Source of the DNA: Burkholderiales bacterium C2
GTDB taxonomy: Bacteria > Pseudomonadota > Gammaproteobacteria > Burkholderiales > Burkholderiaceae_C
DNA: 64,000 bases
Assembly: GCA_005503085.1 (NCBI GenBank)
Contig: SCOI01000022.1
Coordinates: 42,278-106,277 of the forward strand
Direction of reading: 5' to 3'
The notes beneath the pieces are model-generated. The model was not told the DNA's origin, made no database searches, and saw only the letters and a list, made by a program, of their open reading frames with translations. How positions within the stretch are numbered: the first letter of the stretch is position 1; the number at the start of each line of letters is the position of its first letter. Below, in pieces: positions 38,839 to 47,458 of this stretch. Made by a program: the position numbers and the translations under genes.

Positions 38839-40451
38839 CCGCAACAAACCCCAGCACCATGGAAAACATCTCCGCCCATCGCTTTTGCGACGGCAAACCC
38901 AATCTGCGCCGCTACCAGCAGGCGCGCTGGGACGAGCCGCTGATCTTCGAGCTCAGCCAGGCCGGCGAGCGGGCCATCCTGGTGCCCGAGCTGGAGCCCG
39001 GCATCGCCACGGCCACCGCGCAGGCGCTGGACCGGCTGCCCAGCGGCATGCGCCGCGCCAAGGCCCCGGCCTTGCCGGAGCTGAGCCAGAACCGGGTGCT
39101 GCGCCACTATCTGCGCCTGTCGCAGGAGAACCTGGGCGCGGATCTGAATGTCGACGTCGGGCAGGGCACCTGCACGATGAAATACAACCCCAAGATCAAC
39201 GAGCAGCTGGCCCGCGATGCCCGGATGAGCGAGCTGCATCCCTTGCAGCACGAGTCCACCGTGCAGGGCATTCTGCAGGTGATGCACCAGATGGAGCAGG
39301 TGATCTGCGAGGTCTCGGGCATGGACGCGGTGAGCCTGCAGCCGCGCTCGGGCTCGCAGGCCATCTACGCCAATATCGCGATGATCCGCGCCTGGTTCGA
39401 GTCGCGCGGCGAGGCCGGGGACAGGGACGAGATCATCACGACGATCTTCTCCCACCCCTCGGACGCCGCCTGCGCCAAGGTGCTGGGCTACAAGGTCATC
39501 ACGCTATACCCCGATGCCGATGGCTACCCGGACCTGGCCGCGATGCAGGCGGCGGTCGGCCCGCGCACCGCGGCCCTGATCATCACCAACCCCGAGGACA
39601 CCGGCATCTTCAACCCCCGGATCGCCGAGTTCGTCGCCGCAGCCCATGCGGTAGGCGCGCTGGCCTGCTATGACCAGGCCAATGCCAACGGCCTTTTGGG
39701 CATCACCCGGGCGCGCGAGGCCGGTTTCGATCTGTGCCACTTCAATCTGCACAAGACCTTCGCGACGCCCCATGCCTGCGGCGGCCCCGCCGTCGGCGCC
39801 TGCGCGGTAACGGCGGCGCTGGCGCCCTTTCTGCCACGGCCGCGCATCGTCAAGGACGGCGCGCAGTACCGCATCGATCAGGGCGAGGCGCAATCGATCG
39901 GCAAGGTGGCGGCTTTCATGGGCACGGCCAGCGTGGTGCTGCGGGCCTATGCCTGGGTGATGAATCTGGGTGCCGAAGGGCTGCGCGAGGTGGCCGAGGT
40001 CGCGGTGCTGAACAACAACTACATGATGAGCCGGCTGCTGCAGATCCCCGGCCTGAGCGCGCCTTATGCGGCGGGAAAACGCCGCATCGAGCAGGTGCGC
40101 TACAGCTGGGCGCAGCTCAGCGAAGAGACCGGCGTCGGCTCGGGCGATATCGGCCTGCGCGCCGCCGACTACGGCACCCATTACTGGACCAGCCACCATC
40201 CCTATGTGGTGCCTGAGCCCGCGACGATAGAACCCACCGAGGCCTACTCGCGCGCCGACCTGGACGAGTTCGTGCAGATCATGGCCCAGGTCGCTCACGA
40301 GGCGCGCACGGACCCCGCGCTGGTCCTGGGTGCGCCGCACAACTGCCCGACCACCCGGGTCAAGGACGAGTATCTGGAAGACCCCAGGCGCTGGGCCATC
40401 ACCTGGCGGGCCTGGCAGCGCAAGCTGGCCGCACATGGCGCCAAGGCCTGA
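38835..40451 (+). CDS. gcvPB: glycine dehydrogenase (decarboxylating) subunit 2
   Basis: A 538-residue C-terminal-type P-protein subunit. PLP-binding Lys307 lies in FNLHKTFATPHACGG, with SLQPRSGSQAIYAN and QANANGLLG around the active site. It forms the active heterotetramer with GcvPA. Translationally coupled to gcvPA by a 4-base overlap; an in-frame ATG at 38859 is a possible later start. Followed after 18 bases by the NAD-kinase-like gene. Confidence 0.9.
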   Translation: MTATNPSTMENISAHRFCDGKPNLRRYQQARWDEPLIFELSQAGERAILVPELEPGIATATAQALDRLPSGMRRAKAPALPELSQNRVLRHYLRLSQENLGADLNVDVGQGTCTMKYNPKINEQLARDARMSELHPLQHESTVQGILQVMHQMEQVICEVSGMDAVSLQPRSGSQAIYANIAMIRAWFESRGEAGDRDEIITTIFSHPSDAACAKVLGYKVITLYPDADGYPDLAAMQAAVGPRTAALIITNPEDTGIFNPRIAEFVAAAHAVGALACYDQANANGLLGITRAREAGFDLCHFNLHKTFATPHACGGPAVGACAVTAALAPFLPRPRIVKDGAQYRIDQGEAQSIGKVAAFMGTASVVLRAYAWVMNLGAEGLREVAEVAVLNNNYMMSRLLQIPGLSAPYAAGKRRIEQVRYSWAQLSEETGVGSGDIGLRAADYGTHYWTSHHPYVVPEPATIEPTEAYSRADLDEFVQIMAQVAHEARTDPALVLGAPHNCPTTRVKDEYLEDPRRWAITWRAWQRKLAAHGAKA

Positions 40452-40469
40452 AGCGAGCGAGAAGAGAGC

Positions 40470-41567
40470 ATGCGCGTCGGCCTGCTGATCAACCCCATCG
40501 CCGGTGCCGGCGGGCCGCTGGCCTTGCATGGCAGCGATGCCTTCTGTCCGGGCGCTGCGCCACCGGCCTGGGCCGCGGGCCGCGCCGACGAGGCCTTGCG
40601 CGTGCTGCTGGCCGGCTGTGCGCCGCTGTGGGTCTGTGGGGCCGGGGCGATGGGGGAGGACCTGCTGAGGGCGCTGGGCCAGGTGCCCGAGGTGCTGGGC
40701 GAGCGGCGCTGGCCCAGCACCGCGCAGGACACGCGCCGGCTGGCTGCGCAGATGCGGGCGCAAGACCTGGCCCTGCTGCTGTTTGTCGGCGGCGATGGCA
40801 CGGCCCGCGATGTGCTGGATGCGGTGGGCGAGGCGCTGCCGGTGCTGGGCATCCCGGCCGGTGTCAAGCTGCAATCGGCCTGCTTCGGCGTCAGCCCGCG
40901 CGCGGCCGGGCGGCTGGCGGCGGCCTTTCTGTCCGGCCAGCGCCGCCTGAGCGAGGCCCGCGAGGTGCTGGACCTGGACGAGGCCGCGCTGGGCCAGGGG
41001 AGGGTGCAGGCCCGGCTCTATGGCCAGCTGCGCACGCCGGTCGATGCGCGCTGGCTGCAGGGCCGCAAGTCGCGCAGCGAGGCCGGCGATGCGGTGGATG
41101 CCGAGTGCCTGGCCCACAGCCTGGCGCCGCAGCTGCGCCAGGGTCTGCACCTGATAGGCCCCGGTTCCACCACCTGGGCGCTGAAACAGGCCCTGGGGCT
41201 GGATGGCAGCCTGATTGGTGTGGACGTGGTGGTGGACGGGCAGCTGGAGCTGCGCGACGCCGACGAGGCCCGGCTGTGGGATCTATTGCAAGAACGACAG
41301 GCGCCGGCGCGGCTGTGGCTGACCGCGATCGGTGGCCAGGGCCATGTGCTGGGCCGGGGCAATGCGCCGCTGAGCCCGCGTGTGCTGCAGGCCCTGGGTC
41401 CGCCGGCGCTGACGGTGCTGATCACGCCGCGCAAGCTGCAAGCCCTGGGCGGCGCACAGCTGCGGGTGGACAGCGGCTCGGCCGCCGTCGATGCGCTGTA
41501 TGCCGGCCCGGTGCGCGCGCTGACCGGCCCGCGCGAGCAGGCCATGCTGCACCTGGTAGCCGACTGA
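40470..41567 (+). CDS. ATP-NAD kinase-like (AcoX-type) protein
   Basis: A 365-residue protein with the diacylglycerol/NAD kinase nucleotide motif GGDGT at 107-111, an N-terminal GLLINPIAG strand-turn and a C-terminal region like the NAD kinase beta domain. It belongs to the AcoX/ATP-NAD kinase-like family, whose substrates are mostly unproven. It sits between gcvPB and an SDR gene in one direction, so it may phosphorylate a metabolite or a nicotinamide cofactor for that pathway (inference). Confidence 0.78.
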   Translation: MRVGLLINPIAGAGGPLALHGSDAFCPGAAPPAWAAGRADEALRVLLAGCAPLWVCGAGAMGEDLLRALGQVPEVLGERRWPSTAQDTRRLAAQMRAQDLALLLFVGGDGTARDVLDAVGEALPVLGIPAGVKLQSACFGVSPRAAGRLAAAFLSGQRRLSEAREVLDLDEAALGQGRVQARLYGQLRTPVDARWLQGRKSRSEAGDAVDAECLAHSLAPQLRQGLHLIGPGSTTWALKQALGLDGSLIGVDVVVDGQLELRDADEARLWDLLQERQAPARLWLTAIGGQGHVLGRGNAPLSPRVLQALGPPALTVLITPRKLQALGGAQLRVDSGSAAVDALYAGPVRALTGPREQAMLHLVAD

Positions 41568-41591
41568 AACAACATAGAGGAGACCGACAAG

Positions 41592-42383
41592 ATGAGCGAC
41601 ACGATAAGAAGCGCCGGCGAACTCGCCGGCAAGGTGGCCCTGATCACCGGCGCCGGCTCCGGCATCGGGCGGGCCACGGCCCTGCTGTTTGCCCGCGAAG
41701 GCGCCCGGGTCGCGGTCTGCGATCTGAACCCCGCCGGCGGCGAGGCCACGGTGGCGGCGGTTCGCGGAGCCGGCGGCGAAGCCGTGTTCGTGGAGGCCGA
41801 TGTGGCCCGCGCTGCCGATTGCGAGCGCGCGGTGCGCCAGACCCTGGCCGCCTTCGGCCGGCTCGATGTGCTGTTCAACAACGCCGGCATCACCCGGCGT
41901 GCCAATGTGGTGGACACCAGCGAGGCCGACTGGGACGCGGTGATGGCGGTCAACGTCAAATCGATCTTTCTGATGAGCAAGTACGCGGTGCCGGTGATGG
42001 CCGAGCAGGGGGGCGGCAGCATCATCAACGCCGGCTCCGGCTGGGGCCTGGTCGGCGGCAAGGATGCGGTGTCCTACTGCGCGGCCAAGGGCGCGGTGGT
42101 CAATATGACGCGGGCGATGGCGGTGGACCACGGGCCGCAGCAGATCCGGGTCAACAGCGTCTGCCCCGGTGACACCGACACGGCCATGCTGCGCGATGAA
42201 GCGGCCCAGCTGGGCCTGGCCGAGACGGCCCTGGTCGAGGCCGGCAATGCCCGGCCGCTGATGCGGGTGGGCCAGGCCGAGGAGATCGCCCAGGTCGTGC
42301 TCTTCCTGGCCAGCGACCGCGCCTCCTTTGTCACCGGTTCGGCCTATGTCGTCGACGGCGGCGGCCTGGCCGGCTCGGCCTAG
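41592..42383 (+). CDS. short-chain dehydrogenase/reductase
   Basis: A 263-residue classical SDR. Cofactor motif TGAGSGIG (19-26), NNAG (96-99), Ser149, Tyr162 and Lys166 (YCAAK) form the catalytic set. Asp44 after the second strand (VCDLN) indicates NAD(H) preference. It carries AGGAG before its start and is the fourth gene of the gcvPA operon. The substrate is unknown; position suggests a hydroxy-acid or sugar-derived compound feeding glycine metabolism. Confidence 0.85.
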   Translation: MSDTIRSAGELAGKVALITGAGSGIGRATALLFAREGARVAVCDLNPAGGEATVAAVRGAGGEAVFVEADVARAADCERAVRQTLAAFGRLDVLFNNAGITRRANVVDTSEADWDAVMAVNVKSIFLMSKYAVPVMAEQGGGSIINAGSGWGLVGGKDAVSYCAAKGAVVNMTRAMAVDHGPQQIRVNSVCPGDTDTAMLRDEAAQLGLAETALVEAGNARPLMRVGQAEEIAQVVLFLASDRASFVTGSAYVVDGGGLAGSA

Positions 42384-42461
42384 GGTCTGCACGCTGCCGC
42401 TCCTAGGGTAAGCCTCGATTCAAGCCCGAAATGCAGTAAATATATTTCCGGCATTCGCAAT

Positions 42462-42475
42462 TCAAAACGTTTCAA
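42462..42475. promoter_or_regulatory. LacI-type operator box upstream of the sugar operon
   Basis: TCAAAACGTTTCAA lies 8 bases before the first gene of the twelve-gene sugar operon, in an AT-richer leader. It matches the box before gcvPA at 13 of 14 positions. The LacI-family regulator encoded at 52161 in the same operon is the natural candidate to bind it. Position over the ribosome binding region would suit repression. Confidence 0.6.
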
Positions 42476-42483
42476 AACCAACC

Positions 42484-44520
42484 ATGCTGAACTGGGGAAT
42501 CATCGGCGCCGGGAACATCTCGGGCGCTTTTGCCAAGGGCCTGCAACAGACCGACAGCGGCGGCCTGGTGGCGGTGGCCAGCCGCGACGAGGCCCGGGCC
42601 CGCGCCTTTGCCGACGCCCATGCGGCGCCGGGCACGGCGGTCATCGCCCATGCGAGCTATGAGTCCTTGCTGGCCAACCCGACCGTGGACGCCGTTTATA
42701 TCGGCCTGCCGCACACCGAGCATCTGCACTGGACGGTGCGGGCGCTGCGCGCCGGCAAGCATGTGCTGTGCGAGAAGCCGCTGGGACTGAACCAGGCCGA
42801 GGCCATGATCGCGTTCGAGGCGGCCGAGCGCGCGGGCCGCGTGCTGATGGAAGCCTTCATGTACCGCTGCCTGCCGCAGACCTCCCAGCTGCTGGACTTG
42901 CTGAAGCGCGGCGTGATCGGCGAGCTGCGCCATATCCAAGCCTCCTTCTGCTACGCCTCGACGCCGCGTGCCGGCTCGCGCAGCTGGGAGCCGGGCCTGG
43001 CCGGCGGCGGCATCCTCGATGTGGGCTGCTATCCGATGTCGATGGCGCGCTTGCTGGCCGGTGTGGCACAGGGCCAGGACTTTGCCGAGCCGCTGGAGCT
43101 GCAGGCCATGGGGCGGCTGCATGAGACGATGGGCGTCGATGCCTGGGCCCTGGCCACGCTGCGCTTTCCCGGCGACATCACAGCGCAGATCGCCACGGCG
43201 ATCAGCCTGGAACAGGAAGAATCGCTGCGCCTGGGTGGAGCTAAGGGCGCCCTGGTCGTGGCCAATCCCTGGTACGGCGCCGGTGCTCAGGCCGGTGAGA
43301 GCCGCATCGAGCTGTGGGTGGACGAGGCCCTGGCCCAGAGCTGGACCGTCGCCACCGACCGCGGCCTCTATGCCCACGAGGCCGATGTCTTCGCCCGGGC
43401 GGTCAGCACCGGCGCCGTGCCGCATCCGGCCATGAGCCCGGCCGATTCGATCGCCAACCTGGCCGCGCTGGACCGCTGGCGCCGCGCCATCGGCCTGAGC
43501 TACCCGAAGGAGCAGGTGAGCGCGCTGGTCGGCCGCAAGACCCTGGCCGGCCTGCCGATCACGCGCCGCCCCGACGCGACCATGCGCTACGGCCAGGTGC
43601 CGGGTCTTGCCAAGCCGGTGTCACGCCTGGTCATGGGGGTGGATCACCAGGAGACCCTGCCTTATGCAGCGGCCTTGTTCGACGACTACCTGGAGCGCGG
43701 CGGCAATGCCTTCGACACCGCCTGGGTCTATGACTTCGAGGGCGGGCACTGCGAGTCCATCTTCGGCGACTGGCTGAGCGCGCGCGGCATCCGCGACGAG
43801 ATCGTGCTGATCGCCAAGGGCGCGCACACGCCGCACTGCACGCCCGAGGGCATGGCGCGCGAGCTGGCCGAAAGCCTGGAGCGCCTGCGCACCGAGTCGG
43901 CCGACCTCTACATCCTGCACCGCGACAACCCCGAGGTGCCGGTCGGCGAGTTCATCGACGCGCTCAACGAGCAGCGCAACAAGGGCCGCTTCCAGGCCTT
44001 TGGCGGCAGCAACTGGTCGCTGACGCGGGTGGCCGAGGCGAATGCCTATGCGGCCCGGACCGGCCAGCAGGGCTTCTCGCTGGTCAACAACCAGCTGAGC
44101 CTGGCGCGCATGCAGTCGCCGATCTGGCGCGGCTGTGTCTCGGCCGGCACGCCGGACTCGCGGCGCTGGCTGGCCGAGCAGGGCCTGGCGCTGTTCGCCT
44201 GGTCTTCGCAGGCGCGCGGCTTCTTCGTCGACGGCCGCGCCGCGCCGGGCCAGCAGGAGGACGAGGAGCTGGTGCGCTGCTGGTATAGCGAGGCCAATTT
44301 CCTGCGCCTGGCGCGGGCCCGCGAGCTGGGCGCCAAGAAGGGCTGCGCCGCGATCAATATCGCGCTTGCCTGGGTGCTGGCGCAGGACTTCCCCGCCTTC
44401 AGCCTGATCGGCCCGCGCAGCATCGCCGAGACCGCCAGCTCGATGCGCGGCCTCGATGTCAATCTCAGCGCCGAGGAACTGGCCTGGCTGGACCTGGCCG
44501 ATCTGGGGAGCCCGGCATGA
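42484..44520 (+). CDS. fused Gfo/Idh/MocA oxidoreductase - aldo/keto reductase
   Basis: A 678-residue two-domain protein. Residues 1-340 are a Gfo/Idh/MocA dehydrogenase with Rossmann GIIGAGNISGAF and the CEKPLG motif (96-101). Residues 368-678 form an aldo/keto reductase with the tetrad Asp411, Tyr416, Lys445 and His479. The frame is continuous, with no stop between the halves. The pair could oxidise and re-reduce a sugar, passing NAD(P)H or a keto-sugar between sites (inference). First gene of the operon, preceded by the LacI-type box. Confidence 0.85.
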   Translation: MLNWGIIGAGNISGAFAKGLQQTDSGGLVAVASRDEARARAFADAHAAPGTAVIAHASYESLLANPTVDAVYIGLPHTEHLHWTVRALRAGKHVLCEKPLGLNQAEAMIAFEAAERAGRVLMEAFMYRCLPQTSQLLDLLKRGVIGELRHIQASFCYASTPRAGSRSWEPGLAGGGILDVGCYPMSMARLLAGVAQGQDFAEPLELQAMGRLHETMGVDAWALATLRFPGDITAQIATAISLEQEESLRLGGAKGALVVANPWYGAGAQAGESRIELWVDEALAQSWTVATDRGLYAHEADVFARAVSTGAVPHPAMSPADSIANLAALDRWRRAIGLSYPKEQVSALVGRKTLAGLPITRRPDATMRYGQVPGLAKPVSRLVMGVDHQETLPYAAALFDDYLERGGNAFDTAWVYDFEGGHCESIFGDWLSARGIRDEIVLIAKGAHTPHCTPEGMARELAESLERLRTESADLYILHRDNPEVPVGEFIDALNEQRNKGRFQAFGGSNWSLTRVAEANAYAARTGQQGFSLVNNQLSLARMQSPIWRGCVSAGTPDSRRWLAEQGLALFAWSSQARGFFVDGRAAPGQQEDEELVRCWYSEANFLRLARARELGAKKGCAAINIALAWVLAQDFPAFSLIGPRSIAETASSMRGLDVNLSAEELAWLDLADLGSPA

Positions 44521-45632
44521 GCGGCATGAGCGGCACCGTGACCCGGGTTGCCATCATCGGCGCCGGCGACATCTTCCCGGCCTATGCCAAAGGCCTGCGG
44601 GCCTTCGGCCATCTCGAGCTGATCGCGGTGGCCGATGCCCGCGCCGACGCGGCCCGCGCGCGTGCCGAGGCCTTCGGCATCCGGGCGCTGACGCCTGCCG
44701 AGCTGCTGGCCGGCGAGGCGGACATTGTCATCAACCTGACCCCGCCGGCCGTCCATCTGGCGGTGGGCCGCCAGGTGCTGGAGGCCGGCAAGCATCTCTA
44801 CACCGAGAAACCGCTGGCCGCCAGCTTCAACGAGGGCCAGGTCTTGATGGAGACGGCCGCCCGCGCCGGCCGCCGCATCGGCTGCGCGCCCGACACCTTT
44901 CTGGGCGGCGCCGGCCAGGCCGCGCGCGCGCTGCTGGACAGCGGCCGGCTGGGCCGCATCGTCGCCGGCCAGGCCTGCATGATGGAGCGCGGCCCGGACG
45001 ACTGGCACCCCAACCCCGAGTTCTTCTACCGCCCCGGTGCCGGCCCGCTGATGGACATGGGCGTCTACTACCTGACCCAGCTGGTGCAGCTGCTGGGCCC
45101 GGTGCGCCGGGTCAGCGGCATGGCCCATACCAGCTGGTCGCCGCGCCAGGTGCCGCGCGGCCCGCGCCAGGGCCAGCGCATCGCCGTCGAGACGCCCAGC
45201 CATGTGGTCGCCGGCCTGGAGTTCGTGGGCGGTGCCTTCGTCACGCTGAGCACCAGCTTCGATGTCTGGAAGCACAAGTCCAGCCCCATCGAGCTCTACG
45301 GCGAGCAGGGCTCGCTGCTGCTGCCCGATCCGAACGAGTTCGGCGGCGGCCTGCAGTTCTGCGAGCAGGACGGCGACTGGCAAGACCTGGCCCCCCGTGC
45401 CTTCACCGGCCGGCTGCGCGGCCTGGGCGTGGCCGAGATGGCCTGGGCCATTACCGCCGGCCAGCCGCACCGCGCCAGCGGCGAGCTGGCCCTGCATGTG
45501 CTGGAGGTGATGGACGCGACCCTGCGCGCCGCCGCCCAGGGCGGCCCGGTGGCGCTGAGCACGCGCTGCGAGCGGCCCGCGCCGCTGCCGCCGGCCTTTG
45601 CCCGGCAGATCGACTGCGAGGTGAGCGCATGA
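44517..45632 (+). CDS. Gfo/Idh/MocA-family oxidoreductase
   Basis: A 371-residue NAD(P)-dependent sugar dehydrogenase-like protein. Rossmann motif GAGDIFPAYAKG near residue 12, then the signature TEKPLA with the catalytic-type Lys near residue 100. Overlaps the upstream fusion gene and the downstream TIM-barrel gene by 4 bases each. Adjacent Gfo/Idh/MocA and isomerase/epimerase genes are characteristic of pathways working through 3-keto sugars. Exact substrate not readable. Confidence 0.85.
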   Translation: MSGMSGTVTRVAIIGAGDIFPAYAKGLRAFGHLELIAVADARADAARARAEAFGIRALTPAELLAGEADIVINLTPPAVHLAVGRQVLEAGKHLYTEKPLAASFNEGQVLMETAARAGRRIGCAPDTFLGGAGQAARALLDSGRLGRIVAGQACMMERGPDDWHPNPEFFYRPGAGPLMDMGVYYLTQLVQLLGPVRRVSGMAHTSWSPRQVPRGPRQGQRIAVETPSHVVAGLEFVGGAFVTLSTSFDVWKHKSSPIELYGEQGSLLLPDPNEFGGGLQFCEQDGDWQDLAPRAFTGRLRGLGVAEMAWAITAGQPHRASGELALHVLEVMDATLRAAAQGGPVALSTRCERPAPLPPAFARQIDCEVSA

Positions 45633-46390
45633 GCAAGAAAAACCACAAGATCGCCCTGCAGCTCTACACGGTGCGCAGCGCCGGCGCGCTGGCGGCGCGG
45701 CTGGCGCTGGCCCGCGAGGCCGGCTATGCCTGGGTTGAGACCGAGGGCCTGCACGGCCTGGCGCCGGCCGACTTCATTGCCACGCTGCGGGCCTCCGGCC
45801 TGGGTCTGGCCTCCATGCATGTGGAGATGAGCGAGCTGGACGCCGGCCGGGCCGAGATCCTGCAGGTCCTGGCGGCGTTGGACTGCCGCCAGCTGGTGAT
45901 GCCCTGGCTGGACGAGGCCGAGCGCCCCGCCGACCAGGCCGGCTGGCTGGCGCTGGCCGGCAGGCTGCAGGCCCACGCGCAAGACCTGGCCCTGCTGGGC
46001 GTAGGCCTGGCTTATCACAACCATGCCTTCGAGTTCGAGCGTTTGACCGATGGCCGGACCGTGCTGGAGACGCTGTTCGAGGCCGCACCCAGCCTGCGCT
46101 GGCAACCTGATGTGGCCTGGGTGGCACGTGCCGGCGAGGACCCGGCCGGCTGGCTGGCGCGCTATGCGGCGCGCCTGCAGTCGGTGCATGTGAAGGACCT
46201 GGCCGGTGAGGGCGCCGACGCGGCCGAGCAGGGCTGGGCCACGCTGGGCGAGGGGCGGCTGCCCTGGGCCCAGTGGCTGCCGGGCCTGGCGGACCGGCTG
46301 CAGACCTTCATCGTCGAGCACGACCATCCCAGCCAGCCGGCGCGCACAGCGCGGCTCGGTTATCAATACCTTTCCCAACGCCTGGGCTGA
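45629..46390 (+). CDS. sugar phosphate isomerase/epimerase-family TIM barrel protein
   Basis: A 253-residue AP endonuclease 2-like TIM barrel. Typical segments: IALQLYTVRSAG at the start, LAYHNHAFEFE (His/Glu metal ligands), WQPDVAWV and VHVKDLAG. The family covers isomerases, epimerases and the 3-keto-glycoside-cleaving lyases. The 4-base overlap with the Gfo/Idh/MocA gene supports a shared substrate. Followed 6 bases later by the ABC ATPase gene. Confidence 0.82.
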   Translation: MSKKNHKIALQLYTVRSAGALAARLALAREAGYAWVETEGLHGLAPADFIATLRASGLGLASMHVEMSELDAGRAEILQVLAALDCRQLVMPWLDEAERPADQAGWLALAGRLQAHAQDLALLGVGLAYHNHAFEFERLTDGRTVLETLFEAAPSLRWQPDVAWVARAGEDPAGWLARYAARLQSVHVKDLAGEGADAAEQGWATLGEGRLPWAQWLPGLADRLQTFIVEHDHPSQPARTARLGYQYLSQRLG

Positions 46391-46396
46391 CGACAT

Positions 46397-47458
46397 ATGG
46401 CCGATCTCAGCATCCAGCATCTGCGCAAGACCTTCGGGCCTGTCGAGGTGCTGAAGGACATCAATCTCGAGATCGCCGATCGCGAGTTCGTCTGTTTCCT
46501 GGGCCCCTCGGGCTGCGGCAAGTCCACGCTTTTGCGCTGCATCGCCGGCTTGGAAGAGGTGCAGGGCGGCGAGCTGCGCATCGCCGGCCGGCGCATCAAC
46601 GAGCTGCCGCCGGCCGAGCGCGATCTGGCCATGGTGTTCCAGAGCTATGCGCTCTATCCCCATATGTCGGTCCGCAAGAACCTGGCTTTCGGCCTGAGCC
46701 TGCGGGGCCGGCCCAAGGGCGAGATCGAGGCCCGCATCCAGGAGGCTGCGCGCATGCTGCAGTTGGAGGATCTACTGGAGCGCAAGCCGCGCCAGCTCAG
46801 CGGCGGCCAGCGCCAGCGCGTGGCGATCGGCCGCGCCATCGTGCGTCAGCCGCGCATCTTTCTGTTCGACGAGCCGCTGTCCAATCTGGACGCGGCGCTG
46901 CGCGAGAACACCCGCATGGAGCTGGCCCGACTGCACCAGAGCCTGCAGGCGACGATGATCTATGTGACCCACGACCAGATCGAGGCCATGACCCTGGCCA
47001 GCAAGGTGGTGGTGCTGAACCAGGGCCGCATCGCCCAGGTCGGCAAGCCGCTGGAGCTGTACCACGCGCCGGCCGACCTGTTTGTGGCCGGCTTCATCGG
47101 CTCGCCGCGGATGAATCTGCTGCCGGCCGAGGTGCTGGGGGCGATTGCTGCCAGGCCTGGGGCCAAGACCCTGGGCGTCCGGCCCGAGCATCTGCGCCTG
47201 GGCGATGCCGGGAGCGGGGGGGGCCTGCGCGCCCAGGTGCAGATGGTCGAGCGCCTGGGCGCGCAAAGCCTGGTTCATCTGCGCCTGGCCGATGGCCATG
47301 CGATGACGGCCAGCGTCGAGGGTGCGCGCGCAGTGCAGATCGGCGATCAGCTGGTGCTGACGGTGGCGGCCGAGCATGTCCATGCCTTCGGCGCCGATGG
47401 CCGCGTGCTGCCGCGCATCCTGAGCGAGGCGGTGCAAGACGCACTGGCGCTGGCATGA
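46397..47458 (+). CDS. ugpC: sugar ABC transporter ATP-binding protein
   Basis: A 353-residue CUT1-type ATPase (UgpC/MalK/MsmX group). Walker A GPSGCGKST, signature LSGGQRQR, Walker B IFLFDEPLSNLD, the H-loop THDQIEA, and a C-terminal TOBE-like domain (TLGVRPEHLRL). It powers the importer formed with the two permeases and the binding protein encoded directly downstream. Its last codons overlap the binding protein gene. Confidence 0.9.
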   Translation: MADLSIQHLRKTFGPVEVLKDINLEIADREFVCFLGPSGCGKSTLLRCIAGLEEVQGGELRIAGRRINELPPAERDLAMVFQSYALYPHMSVRKNLAFGLSLRGRPKGEIEARIQEAARMLQLEDLLERKPRQLSGGQRQRVAIGRAIVRQPRIFLFDEPLSNLDAALRENTRMELARLHQSLQATMIYVTHDQIEAMTLASKVVVLNQGRIAQVGKPLELYHAPADLFVAGFIGSPRMNLLPAEVLGAIAARPGAKTLGVRPEHLRLGDAGSGGGLRAQVQMVERLGAQSLVHLRLADGHAMTASVEGARAVQIGDQLVLTVAAEHVHAFGADGRVLPRILSEAVQDALALA

